64,000 nt of DNA from contig NC_134033.1 of NCBI RefSeq assembly GCF_964204645.1, positions 10,202,231-10,266,230 on the forward strand, read 5' to 3'. A model generated the notes under the pieces. That model did not search any database. It had not been told where the DNA came from and saw only the letters and a program-made list of their open reading frames with translations. This document shows positions 23,176 to 38,100 of the stretch, one piece after another. The stretch's first letter is position 1. Every line of letters starts with the position of its first letter. A program made the position numbers and the translations under genes. Source of the DNA: Tubulanus polymorphus. Taxonomy: Eukaryota; Nemertea; Palaeonemertea; Tubulaniformes; Tubulanidae.

Positions 23176-26100
23176 TAACGATGCTGCTGATGATAATGAT
23201 AGAAACAGTCCAATCAAGTGGAAGTACAACAACTAGCTCTACAACTGTGATAACAGCCAGTCCAACTACAACTGAAACGAGAACGAGTCCAAACATTACT
23301 GAGACTACAGCCAACCCAAGTACAACTGAGACTACATCCAGTCCAACTACAACCGAGTCTACAACCAATCCAACTACAACTGAGTCCATAACGAGTTCAA
23401 CTACAACTGAGACTACAATCAGTCCAACTACAACAGAATCTACAACCAATCCAACTACAAAGGAGTCTACAAACAGTCCAACTACAACTGAGACTACAAC
23501 CAGTCCAACTTCAACTGAGTCAACAACCAGTCCAACTACAACTGAGACTGCAACCAGTCCAACTACAACTGAGACTATAAACAGTCCAACTATAACTGAA
23601 TCAACAACCAGTCCAACTACAACTGAGTCAACAACCAGTCCAACTACAACTGAGGCTACAACCAGTCCAACTACAACTGTGACTACTACCAGTCCAACTA
23701 CAACTGAGTCAACAACCAGTTCAACTTCAAGTGAGTCAGCAAACAGTCCAACTACATCTGTGACTACTGCCAGTCCAACTACATCTGAGTCGACAACCAG
23801 TTCAACTTCAACTGAGTCATCAACCAGCCCAACAACAACTGAGACTACTACCATTCCAACTACAACTGAGTCAACAACCAGTCCAACAACAACTGAGACC
23901 ACAACAAGTCCTACCACAACTGAGAGTACAACCAGTCCAACTACGACTGTGACTTCTACTAGTCCAACTACATCTGAGTCGACAACCAGTTCAACTTCAA
24001 CTGAGTCATTAACCAGCCCAACAACAACTGAGACTACTACTAGTCCAACTACAACTGTGACTTCTACCAGTCCAACTACAACTGAGTCAACAACCAATCC
24101 AACAACAACTGAGACCACAACAAGTCCTACCACAACTGAGAGTACAACCAGTCAAACAACAACTGAGACTACAACCAGTCCAACTACAACTGAGTCGACA
24201 ACCAGTTCACCTTCAACTGAGGCTACAACCAGTCCAACCACAACTGAATCCACAACAATTCCTACCACGACTGAGAGTACAAACAGTCCAACTACAACTG
24301 TGACTTCTACTAGTCCAACTACATCTGAGTCGACAACCAGTTCAATTTCAACTGAGTCATTAACCAGCCCAACAACAACTGAGAGTACAACCAGTCCAAC
24401 TACAACTGATACTACAACCAGTCCAACTACAACTGAGTCAACAACCAGTCCAACAACAACTAAGACTACAACCAGCCAGACTACAACTCAGACTAAAACC
24501 AGTCCTACTACAACTGAGAGTACAACCAGTCCAACTAAAACTGAGACTACAACGAGTCCAACTACAACTGAGAGTACAACCAATCCAACAACAACTGAGA
24601 CCACAACAAGTCCTACCACAACTGAGAGTACAACCAGTCCAACAACAACTGAGACTACAACCAGTCCAACCACAGCTGAGAGTACAACCAGTCCAACTAC
24701 AATTGTGACTACTACCAGTCCAAGTACAACTGAGTCGACAACCAGTTCAACTTCAACTGAGGCTACAACCAGTCCAACCACAACTGAATCCACAACAAGC
24801 CCTACAACGAATGAGAGTAAAACCAGTCCAATTACAACTCTGACTTCTACTACTCCAACTACATCTGAGTCGACAACCAGTTCACCTTCAACTGAGTCAT
24901 TAACCAGCCCAACAACAACTGAGACTACTACCATTCCAACTTCAACTGAGTCAACAACCAGTCCAACAACAACTGAGACCACAACAAGTTCTTCCACAAC
25001 TGAGAGTACAACCAGTCCAACTACGGCTGTGACTTCTACTAGTCCAACTACATCTGAGTCGACAACCAGTTCAACTTCAACTGAGTCATTAACCAGCCCA
25101 ACAACAACTGAGACTACTACTAGTCAAACTACAACTGTGACTTCTACTAGTCCAACTACATCTGAGACGACAACCAGTTCAACTTCAACTGAGGCTACAA
25201 CCAGTCCAATTACAACTGAGTCCAAAACGAGTCCTACCATAACTGAGAGTACAACCAGTCCAACTACAACTGAGGCTACAACCAGTCCAAATAAAACTGT
25301 GTCGACAACCAGTTCAACTACAAGTGAGAGTACAACAAGTCCAACTACAACTGAGAGTACAACCAGTCCAACTACAACTGAGTCAACAACCAGTCCAACT
25401 ACAACTGAGAGTACAACCAGTCCAACTACAACTGTGACTACTACCAGTCCAACTACATCTGAGTCGACAACCAGTTCAACTTCAACTGAGGCTACAACCA
25501 GTCCAACCACAGCTGAGTCCACAACGAGTCCGACTACAACTGAGAGTACAACCAGTCCAACTACAACTGAGGCTACAACCAGTCCAACTACAACTGAGTC
25601 GACAACCAGTTCAACTACAAGTGAGAGTACAACCAGTCCTACTACAACTGAGAGTACAACCAGTCCAACTACAACTGAGTCAACAACCAGTCCAACTACA
25701 ACTGAGAGTACAACCAGTCCAACTACAACTGTGACTACTACCAGTCCAACTACAACTGAGTCGACAATCAGTTCAACTTCAACTGAGGCTACAACCAGTC
25801 CAACCACAACTGAGTCCACAACAAGTCATACCACAACTGAGAGTACAACCAGTCCAACTACAACTGTCGCTTCTACTATTCCAACTACATCTGAGTCACT
25901 AACCAGCCTAACAACAACTGAGACTACTACCAGTCCAACTACAACTGAGTCGACAACCAGTTCAATCTCAACTGAGTCATTAACAAGCCCAACAACAACT
26001 GAGAGTACAACCAGTCCAACTACAAATGAGACTACAACCAGTCCAACTACAACTAAGTCGACAACCAGTTCAATTTCAACTGAGTCATTAACCAGCCCAA

Positions 26101-29100
26101 CAACAACTGATAGTACAACCAGTCCAACTACAACTGTGACTACTACCAGTCCAACGACAACTGAGTCGCCAACCAGTTCAACTTCAACTGAGGCTACAAC
26201 CAGTCCAACCACAACTGAGTCCACAACAAGTCCTACCAAAACTGAGAGTACAACCAGTCCAATTACAACTGTGACTTCTACTACTCCAACTACATCTGAG
26301 TCAACAACCAGTTCACCTTCAACTGAGTCAACAACCAGTCCAACAACAACTGAGACCACAATAAGTCCTACCACAACTGAGAGTACAACCAGTCCAACTA
26401 CGACTGTGACTTCTACTAGTCCAACTACATCTGAGTCGACAACCAGTTCAACTTCAACTGAGTCATTAACCAGCCCAACAACAACTGAGACTACTAGTAG
26501 TCCAACTACAACTGAGACTACAACCAGTCCAACTACATCTGAGTCGACAACCAGTTCAATTTCAACTAAGTCATTAACCAGCCCAATAACAACTGAGAGT
26601 ACAGCCAGTCCAACTACAACTCAGACTACAACCAGTCCAACTACAACTGAGTCAAAAACCAGTCCAACAACAACTGAGACTACAACCAGTTCAACTACAA
26701 CTAAGTCAACAACCAGTCCAACAACAACTGAGACTACAACCAGTCCAACTATAACTGTGACTACTACCAGTCCAACTACAACTGAGTCGACAACCAGTTC
26801 AACTTCAACTGAGGCTATAACCAGTCCAACCACAACTGAGTCCACAACAAGTCCAACTACGACTGTGACTTCTACTAGTCCAACTACATCCGAGTCGACA
26901 ACCAGTTCAACTTCAACTGAGTCATTAACAAGCACAACATCAACTGAGACTACTACCAGTTCAACTACAACTGAGACTACAACTAGTCCAACTACAACTG
27001 TGACTTCTACCAGTCCAACTACAACTGAGTCAACTTCCAGTCCAACTACAACTGTGACTACTCCGAGTCCAACTACATCTGAGTCGACAACCAGTTCAAC
27101 TTTATCTGAGGCTACAACCAGTCCAACCACAGCTGAGTCCACAACAATTCCTACTACAACTGAGAGTACAACCAGTCCAACTACAACTGACGCTACAACC
27201 AGTCCAACTACAACTGAGTCGACAACCAGTTCAACTACAAGTGAGAGTACAACCAGTCCAACTACAACTGAGTCAACAACCAGTCCAACTACAACTGAGT
27301 CGACAACCAGCCCAACAACGACTGAGAGTACAACCAGTCCAACTACAATTGTGACTACTACCAGTCCAACTACAACTGAGTCGACTACCAGTTCAACTTC
27401 AGCTGAGGCTACAACCAGTCCAACCACAACTGAGTCCACAACAAGTCCTACCACAACTGAGAGTACAACCAGTCCAACTACAACTGTGACTACTACTAGT
27501 CCAACAACATCTGACTCGACAACCAGTTCAACTTCAACTGAGTCAACAACCAGTCCAACTACAACTATGACTTCCACCAGTCCAACTACAACTGTGACTA
27601 CTACTAGTCCAACAACATCTGACTCGACAACCAGTTCAACTTCAACTGAGTCAACAACCAGTCCAACTACAACTATGACTTCCACCAGTTCAACTACAAC
27701 TGAGACTACATCTAGTCCAACTACAACTGTGACTAATATAAGTCCAACTACATCTGAGTCGACAACCAGTTCAACTTCAACTGAGGCTACAACCAGTCCA
27801 ACCACAGCTGAGTCCACGACAGGTCCTACAACAACTGAGAGTACAACCAGTCCAACTACAACTGAGGCTACAACCAGTTCAACTACAAGTGAGAGTACAA
27901 CCAGTCCTACTACAACTGAGAGTACAACCTCTCCAACTACAACTGAGTCAACAACCAGTCCAACTACAACTGAGGCTACAAACAGTCCAACCACAACTGA
28001 GTCCACAACAAGTCCTACCAAAACTGAGAATACAACCAGTCCAATTACAACTCTGACTTCTACTACTCCAACTACATCTGAGTCGACAACCAGTTCACCT
28101 TCAACTGAGTCATTAACCAGCCCAACAACAACTGAGACTACTACCATTCCAACTACAACTGAGTCAACAACCAGTCCAACAACAACTGAGACCACAACAA
28201 GTCCTTCCACAACTGAGAGTACAACCAGTCCAACTACGACTGTGACTTCTACTAGTCCAACTACATCTGAGTCGACAACCAGTTCAACTTCAACTGAGTC
28301 ATTAACCAGCCCAACAACAACTGAGACTACTACTAGTCAAACTACAACTGTGACTTCTATCAGTCTAACTAAAGCTGAGTCAACAACCAATCCAACAACA
28401 ACTGAGACCACAACAAGTCCTACCAAAACTGAGAGAACAACCAGTCCAACAACAACTGAGACTACAACCAGTCCAACTACAACTGAGTCGACAACCAGTT
28501 CAACTTCAACTGAGGCTACAACCAGTCCAACCACAACTGAATCCAAAATGAGCCCTACCACAACTGAGAGTACAACCAGTCCAACAACAACTGAGACTAC
28601 AACCAGTCCAACTACAACTGAGTCGACAACCAGTTCAACTTTAACTGAGGCTACAACCAGTCCAACCACAGCTGAGTCCACGACAGGTCCTACAACAACC
28701 GAGAGTACAACCAGTCCAACTACAACTGAGGCTACAACCAGTTCAACTACAAGTGAGAGTACAACTGAGACTACTACCAGTCCAATTACAACTGAGTCGA
28801 CAACCAGTTTAATCTCAACTGAGTCATTAACAAGCCCAACAACAACTGAGAGTACAACCAGTCCAACTACAACTGAGACTACAACCAGTCCAACTACAAC
28901 TAAGTCGACAACCAGTTCAATTTCAACTGAGTCATTAACAAGCCCAACAACAACTGATAGTACAACCAGTCCAACTACAACTGTGACTACTACCAGTCCA
29001 ACTACAACTGAGTCGACAACCATTTCAACTTCAACTGAGGCTATAACCAGTCCAACCACAACTGAGTCCACAACAAGTCCTACCACAACTGAGAGTACAA

Positions 29101-32100
29101 CCAGTCCAACTACAACTGTGACTACTACTAGTCCAACTACATCTGAGTCGACAACCAGTTCAACTTCAACTGAGTCAACAACCAGTCCAACTACAACTAT
29201 GACTTCCACCAGTTCAACTACAACTGAGACTACAACTAGTCCAACTACAGCTGTGACTACTATCAGTCCAACTACATCTGAGTCGACAACCAGTTCAACT
29301 TCAACTGAGGCTACAACCAGTCCAACCACAGCTGAGTCCACGACAGGTCCTACAACAACTGAGAGTACAACGGGTCCAACTACAACTGAGGCTACAACCA
29401 GTTCAACTACAAGTGAGAGTACAACCAGTCCTACAACAACTGAGAGTACAACCTATCCAACTACAACTGAGTCAACAACCAGTCCAACTACAACTGAGAG
29501 TACAACCAGTCCAACTACAACTGTGACTACTACCAGTCCAACTACAACTGAGTCGACAACCAGTTCAACTTCAGCTGAGTCTACATCCAGTCCAACCACA
29601 GCTGAGTCCACAACAAGTCCTACTACAACTAAGAGAACAACCAGTCCAACTACAACTGAGTTCACAACCCGTCCAACTACAACTGAGACTACAACCAGTT
29701 CAAATACAACTGAGACTACAACCAGTCCAACTACAACTGTGACTACTACCAGTCCAACGACAACTGAGTCGCCAACCAGTTCAACTTCAACTGAGGCTAC
29801 AACCAGTCCAACCACAACTGAGTTCACAACCCGTCCAACTACAACTGAGACTACAACCAGTTCAAATACAACTGAGACTACAACCAGTCCAATTACAACT
29901 GAGTCGCCAACCAGTTCAACTTCAACTGAGAGTACAACCAGTCCAACTACGACTGTGACTTCTACTAGTCCAACTACATCTGAGTCGACAACCAGTCCAA
30001 CTACAACTGACGCTACACCCAGTCCAACTACAACTGAGTCGACAACCAGTTCAACTACAAGTGAGAGTACAACCAGTCCAACTACAACTGAGTCAACAAT
30101 CAGTCCAACTACAACTGAGTCGACAACCAGTTCAATTTTAACTGAGTCATTAACCAGCCCAACAACAACTGAGAGTACAACCAGTCCAACTACAACTATG
30201 ACTTCCACCAGTTCAACTACAACTGAGACTACAACTAGTCCAACTACAACTGTGACTACTATCAGTCCAACTACATCTGAGTCGACAACCAGTTCAACTT
30301 CAGCTGAGGCTACAACCAGTCCAACCACAGCTGAGTCCACGACAGGTCCTACAACAACTGAGAGTACAACGGGTCCAACTACAACTGAGGCTACAACCAG
30401 TTCAACTACAAGTGAGAGTACAACCAGTCCTACAACAACTGAGAGTACAACCTATCCAACTACAACTGAGTCAACAACCAGTCCAACTACAACTGAGAGT
30501 ACAACCAGTCCAACTACAACTGTGACTACTACCAGTCCAACTACAACTGAGTCGACAACCAGTTCAACTTCAACTGAGTCTACATCCAGTCCAACCACAG
30601 CTGAGTCCACAACAAGTCCTACTACAACTAAGAGAACAACCAGTCCAACTACAACTGAGTTCACAACCCGTCCAACTACAACTGAGACTACAACCAGTTC
30701 AAATACAACTGAGACTACAACCAGTCCAACTACAACTGTGACTACTACCAGTCCAACGACAACTGAGTCGCCAACCAGTTCAACTTCAACTGAGGCTACA
30801 ACCAGTCCAACCACAACTGAGTCCACAACAAGTCCTACCACAACTGAGAGTACAACCAGTCATATTACAACTGCGACTTCTACTACTCCAACTACATCTG
30901 AGTCGACAACCAGTTCACCTTCAACTGAGTCAACAACCAGTCCAACAACAACTGAGACCACAACAAGTCCTACCACAACTGAGAGTACAACCAGTCCAAC
31001 TACGACTGTGACTTCTACTAGTCCAACTACATCTGAGTCGACAACCAGTTCAACTTCAACTGAGTCATTAATCAGCCCAACAACAACTGAGACTACTACT
31101 AGTCCAACTACAACTGAGTCGACAACCAGTTCAGTTTCAAATGAGTCATTAACCAGCCCAATAACAACTGAGAGTACAGCCAGTCCGACTACAACTGAGA
31201 CTACAACCAGTCCAACTACAACTGAGTCAACAACCAGTCCAACAACAACTGAGACTACAACCAGTTCAACTACAACTGAGTCAACAACCAGTCCAACAAC
31301 AACTGAGACTGCAACCAGTCAGACTACAACTGAGAGTACAACCAGTCCAACAGCAACTGAGACTACAACCAGTCCTACTACAACTGAGAGTACAACCAGC
31401 CAAACTACAACTCAGTCAACAACCAGTCCAACTACAACTGAGAGTACAAGCAGTCCAACTACAACTGAGTCAACAACCAGTCCAACTACAACTGAGTCAA
31501 CAACCAGTCCAACTGCAACTGAGACTGCAACCAGTTCAACTACAACTGAGTCCACAACAAGTCCTACTACAACTGAGAGTACAAACAGTCCCACTACAAC
31601 TGAGTCGACAACCAGTCAAACTACAACTGAGAGTACAACCAGTCCAACAACAACTGAGACTACAACCAGTTCAACTACAACTGAGTCAACAACCAGTCCA
31701 ACAACAACTGAGACTGCAACCAGTCAGACTACAACTGAGAGTACAACCAGTCCAACAGCAACTGAGACTACAACCAGTCCTACTACAACTGAGAGTACAA
31801 CCAGTCCAACCACAACTGAGTTCACAACCCGTCCAACTACAACTGAGACTACAACCAGTTCAAATACAACTGAGACTACAACCAGTCCAACTACAACTGA
31901 GTCGCCAACCAGTTCAACTTCAACTGAGAGTACAACCAGTCCAACTACGACTGTGACTTCTACTAGTCCAACTACATCTGAGTCGACAACCAGTCCAACT
32001 ACAACTGACGCTACAACCAGTCCAACTACAACTGAGTCGACAACCAGTTCAACTACAAGTGAGAGTACAACCAGTCCAACTACAACTGAGTCAACAATCA

Positions 32101-35100
32101 GTCCAACTACAACTGAGTCGACAACCAGTTCAATTTTAACTGAGTCATTAACCAGCCCAACAACAACTGAGAGTACAACCAGTCCAACTACAACTATGAC
32201 TTCCACCAGTTCAACTACAACTGAGACTACAACTAGTCCAACTACAACTGTGACTACTATCAGTCCAACTACATCTGAGTCGACAACCAGTTCAACTTCA
32301 GCTGAGGCTACAACCAGTCCAACCACAGCTGAGTCCACGACAGGTCCTACAACAACTGAGAGTACAACGGGTCCAACTACAACTGAGGCTACAACCAGTT
32401 CAACTACAAGTGAGAGTACAACCAGTCCTACAACAACTGAGAGTACAACCTATCCAACTACAACTGAGTCAACAACCAGTCCAACTACAACTGAGAGTAC
32501 AACCAGTCCAACTACAACTGTGACTACTACCAGTCCAACTACAACTGAGTCGACAACCAGTTCAACTTCAACTGAGTCTACATCCAGTCCAACCACAGCT
32601 GAGTCCACAACAAGTCCTACTACAACTAAGAGAACAACCAGTCCAACTACAACTGAGTTCACAACCCGTCCAACTACAACTGAGACTACAACCAGTTCAA
32701 ATACAACTGAGACTACAACCAGTCCAACTACAACTGTGACTACTACCAGTCCAACGACAACTGAGTCGCCAACCAGTTCAACTTCAACTGAGGCTACAAC
32801 CAGTCCAACCACAACTGAGTCCACAACAAGTCCTACCACAACTGAGAGTACAACCAGTCATATTACAACTGCGACTTCTACTACTCCAACTACATCTGAG
32901 TCGACAACCAGTTCACCTTCAACTGAGTCAACAACCAGTCCAACAACAACTGAGACCACAACAAGTCCTACCACAACTGAGAGTACAACCAGTCCAACTA
33001 CGACTGTGACTTCTACTAGTCCAACTACATCTGAGTCGACAACCAGTTCAACTTCAACTGAGTCATTAATCAGCCCAACAACAACTGAGACTACTACTAG
33101 TTCAACTACAACTGAGTCGACAACCAGTTCAGTTTCAACTGAGTCATTAACCAGCCCAATAACAACTGAGAGTACAGCCAGTCCGACTACAACTGAGACT
33201 ACAACCAGTCCAACTACAACTGAGTCAACAACCAGTCCAACAACAACTGAGACTACAACCAGTTCAACTACAACTGAGTCAACAACCAGTCCAACAACAA
33301 CTGAGACTGCAACCAGTCAGACTACAACTGAGAGTACAACCAGCCAAACTACAACTCAGTCAACAACCAGTCCAACTACAACTGAGAGTACAAGCAGTCC
33401 AACTACAACTGAGTCAACAACCAGTCCAACTACAACTGAGTCAACAACCAGTCCAACTGCAACTGAGACTGCAACCAGTTCAACTAAAACTGAGTCCACA
33501 ACAAGTCCTACTACAACTGAGAGTACAAACAGTCCCACTACAACTGAGTCGACAACCAGTCCAACTACAACTGAGAGTACAACCAGTCCAACAACAACTG
33601 AGACTACAACCAGTCCAACTACAACTGTGACTACCACCAGTCCAACTACAACTGAGTCGACAACCAGTTCAACTTCAACTGAGGCTATAACCAGTCCAAC
33701 CACAACTGAGTCCACAACAAGTCCTACCACAACTGAGAGTACAACCAGTCCAACTACGACTGTGACTTCTTCTAGTCCAACTACATCTGAGGCGACAACC
33801 AGTTCAACTTCAACTGAGTCATTAACAAGCCCAACAACAACTGAGACTACTACCAGGTTAACTACAACTGAGACTACAACTAGTCCAACTACAACTGTGA
33901 CTTCTACCAGTCCAACTACAACTGAGTCAACTTCCAGTCCAACTACAACTGTGACTACTACGAGTCCATTTACATCTGAGTCGACAACCAGTTCAACTTC
34001 AACTGAGGCTACAACCAGTCCAACCACAGCTCAGTCCACAACAAGTCCTACTACAACTGAGAGTACAACCAGTCCAACTTCAACTGACGCTACAACCAGT
34101 CCAACTACAACTGAGTCGACAACCAGTTCAACTACAAGTGAGAGTACAACCAGTCCAACTACAACTGAGTCAACAACCAGTTCAACTACAACTGAGTCGA
34201 CAACCAGTTCAATTTCAACTGAGTCATTAACCACAATTCCTACCACAACTGAGAGTACAACCAGTCCAACTACAACTTTGACTACTACTAGTCCAACTAC
34301 ATCTGAGTCGACAACCAGTTCAACTTCAACTGAGTCAACAACCAGTCCAACTACAACTATGACTTCCACCAGTCCAACTACAACTGTGACTACTATCAGT
34401 CCAACTACATCTGAGTCGACAACCAGTTCAACTTCAACTGAGGCTACAACCAGTCCAACCACAGCTGAGTCCACGACAGGTCCTACAACAACTGAGAGTA
34501 CAACCAGTCCAACTACAACTGAGGCTACAATCAGTTCAACTACAAGTGAGAGTACAACCAGTCCTACTACAACTGAGAGTACAACCTCTCCAACTACAAC
34601 TGACGCTACAACCAGTCCAACTACAACTGAGTCGACAACCAGTTCAACTACAAGTGAGAGTACAACCAGTCCAACTACAACTGAGTCAACAACCAGTCCA
34701 ACTACAACTGAGTCAACAACCAGTTCAATTTTAACTGAGTCATTAACCAGCCCAACAACAACTGAGAGTACAACCAGTCCAACTACAATTGTGACTACTA
34801 CCAGTCCAACTACAACTGAGTCGACAACCAGTTCAACTTCAGCTGAGGCTACAACTAGTCCAACCACAACTGAGTCCACAACAAGTCCTACCACAACTGA
34901 GAGTACAACCAGTCCAACTACAACTGTGACTACTACTAGTCCAACTACATCTGAGTCGACAACCAGTTCAACTTCAACTGAGTCAACAACCAGTCCAACT
35001 ACAACTATGACTTCCAACAGTTCAACTACAACTGAGACTACAACTAGTCCAACTACAGCTGTGACTACTATCAGTCCAACTACATCTGAGTCGACAACCA

Positions 35101-38100
35101 GTTCAACTTCTACTGAGGCTACAACCAGTCCAACCACAGCTGAGTCCACGACAGGTCCTACAACAACTGAGAGTACAACGGGTCCAACTACAACTGAGGC
35201 TACAACCAGTTCAACTACAAGTGAGAGTACAACCAGTCCTACAACAACTGAGAGTACAACCTATCCAACTACAACTGAGTCAACAACCAGTCCAACTACA
35301 ACTGAGAGTACAACCAGTCCAACTACAACTGTGACTACTACCAGTCCAACTACAACTGAGTCGACAACCAGTTCAACTTCAGCTGAGTCTACATCCAGTC
35401 CAACCACAGCTGAGTCCACAACAAGTCCTACTACAACTAAGAGAACAACCAGTCCAACTACAACTGAGTTCACAACCCGTCCAACTACAACTGAGACTAC
35501 AACCAGTTCAAATACAACTGAGACTACAACCAGTCCAACTACAACTGTGACTACTACCAGTCCAACGACAACTGAGTCGCCAACCAGTTCAACTTCAACT
35601 GAGGCTACAACCAGTCCAACCACAACTGAGTTCACAACCCGTCCAACTACAACTGAGACTACAACCAGTTCAAATACAACTGAGACTACAACCAGTCCAA
35701 TTACAACTGAGTCGCCAACCAGTTCAACTTCAACTGAGAGTACAACCAGTCCAACTACGACTGTGACTTCTACTAGTCCAACTACATCCGAGTCGACAAC
35801 CAGTTCAACTTCAACTGAGTCATTAACAAGCACAACATCAACTGAGACTACTACCAGTTCAACTACAACTGAGACTACAACTAGTCCAACTACAACTGTG
35901 ACTTCTACCAGTCCAACTACAACTGAGTCAACTTCCAGTCCAACTACAACTGTGACTACTACGAGTCCAACTACATCTGAGTCGACAACCAGTTCAACTT
36001 TATCTGAGGCTACAACCAGTCCAACCACAGCTGAGTCCACAACAATTCCTACTACAACTGAGAGTACAACCAGTCCAACTACAACTGACGCTACAACCAG
36101 TCCAACTACAACTGAGTCGACAACCAGTTCAACTACAAGTGAGAGTACAACCAGTCCAACTACAACTGAGTCAACAACCAGTCCAACTACAACTGAGTCG
36201 ACAACCAGCCCAACAACGACTGAGAGTACAACCAGTCCAACTACAATTGTGACTACTACCAGTCCAACTACAACTGAGTCGACTACCAGTTCAACTTCAG
36301 CTGAGGCTACAACCAGTCCAACCACAACTGAGTCCACAACAAGTCCTACCACAACTGAGAGTACAACCAGTCCAACTACAACTGTGACTACTACTAGTCC
36401 AACAACATCTGACTCGACAACCAGTTCAACTTCAACTGAGTCAACAACCAGTCCAACTACAACTATGACTTCCACCAGTCCAACTACAACTGTGACTACT
36501 ACTAGTCCAACAACATCTGACTCGACAACCAGTTCAACTTCAACTGAGTCAACAACCAGTCCAACTACAACTATGACTTCCACCAGTTCAACTACAACTG
36601 AGACTACATCTAGTCCAACTACAACTGTGACTAATATAAGTCCAACTACATCTGAGTCGACAACCAGTTCAACTTCAACTGAGGCTACAACCAGTCCAAC
36701 CACAGCTGAGTCCACGACAGGTCCTACAACAACTGAGAGTACAACCAGTCATATTACAACTGCGACTTCTACTACTCCAACTACATCTGAGTCGACAACC
36801 AGTTCACCTTCAACTGAGTCAACAACCAGTCCAACAACAACTGAGACCACAACAAGTCCTACCACAACTGAGAGTACAACCAGTCCAACTACGACTGTGA
36901 CTTCTACTAGTCCAACTACATCTGAGTCGACAACCAGTTCAACTTCAACTGAGTCATTAATCAGCCCAACAACAACTGAGACTACTACTAGTCCAACTAC
37001 AACTGAGTCGACAACCAGTTCAGTTTCAAATGAGTCATTAACCAGCCCAATAACAACTGAGAGTACAGCCAGTCCGACTACAACTGAGACTACAACCAGT
37101 CCAACTACAACTGAGTCAACAACCAGTCCAACAACAACTGAGACTACAACCAGTTCAACTACAACTGAGTCAACAACCAGTCCAACAACAACTGAGACTG
37201 CAACCAGTCAGACTACAACTGAGAGTACAACCAGTCCAACAGCAACTGAGACTACAACCAGTCCTACTACAACTGAGAGTACAACCAGCCAAACTACAAC
37301 TCAGTCAACAACCAGTCCAACTACAACTGAGAGTACAAGCAGTCCAACTACAACTGAGTCAACAACCAGTCCAACTACAACTGAGTCAACAACCAGTCCA
37401 ACTGCAACTGAGACTGCAACCAGTTCAACTACAACTGAGTCCACAACAAGTCCTACTACAACTGAGAGTACAAACAGTCCCACTACAACTGAGTCGACAA
37501 CCAGTCAAACTACAACTGAGAGTACAACCAGTCCAACAACAACTGAGACTACAACCAGTCCAACTACAACTGAGGCTACAACCAGTTCAACTACAAGTGA
37601 GAGTACAACCAGTCCTACTACAACTGAGAGTACAACCTCTCCAACTACAACTGAGTCAACAACCAGTCCAACTACAACTGAGGCTACAAACAGTCCAACC
37701 ACAACTGAGTCCACAACAAGTCCTACCAAAACTGAGAATACAACCAGTCCAATTACAACTCTGACTTCTACTACTCCAACTACATCTGAGTCGACAACCA
37801 GTTCACCTTCAACTGAGTCATTAACCAGCCCAACAACAACTGAGACTACTACCATTCCAACTACAACTGAGTCAACAACCAGTCCAACAACAACTGAGAC
37901 CACAACAAGTCCTTCCACAACTGAGAGTACAACCAGTCCAACTACGACTGTGACTTCTACTAGTCCAACTACATCTGAGTCGACAACCAGTTCAACTTCA
38001 ACTGAGTCATTAACCAGCCCAACAACAACTGAGACTACTACTAGTCAAACTACAACTGTGACTTCTATCAGTCTAACTAAAGCTGAGTCAACAACCAATC

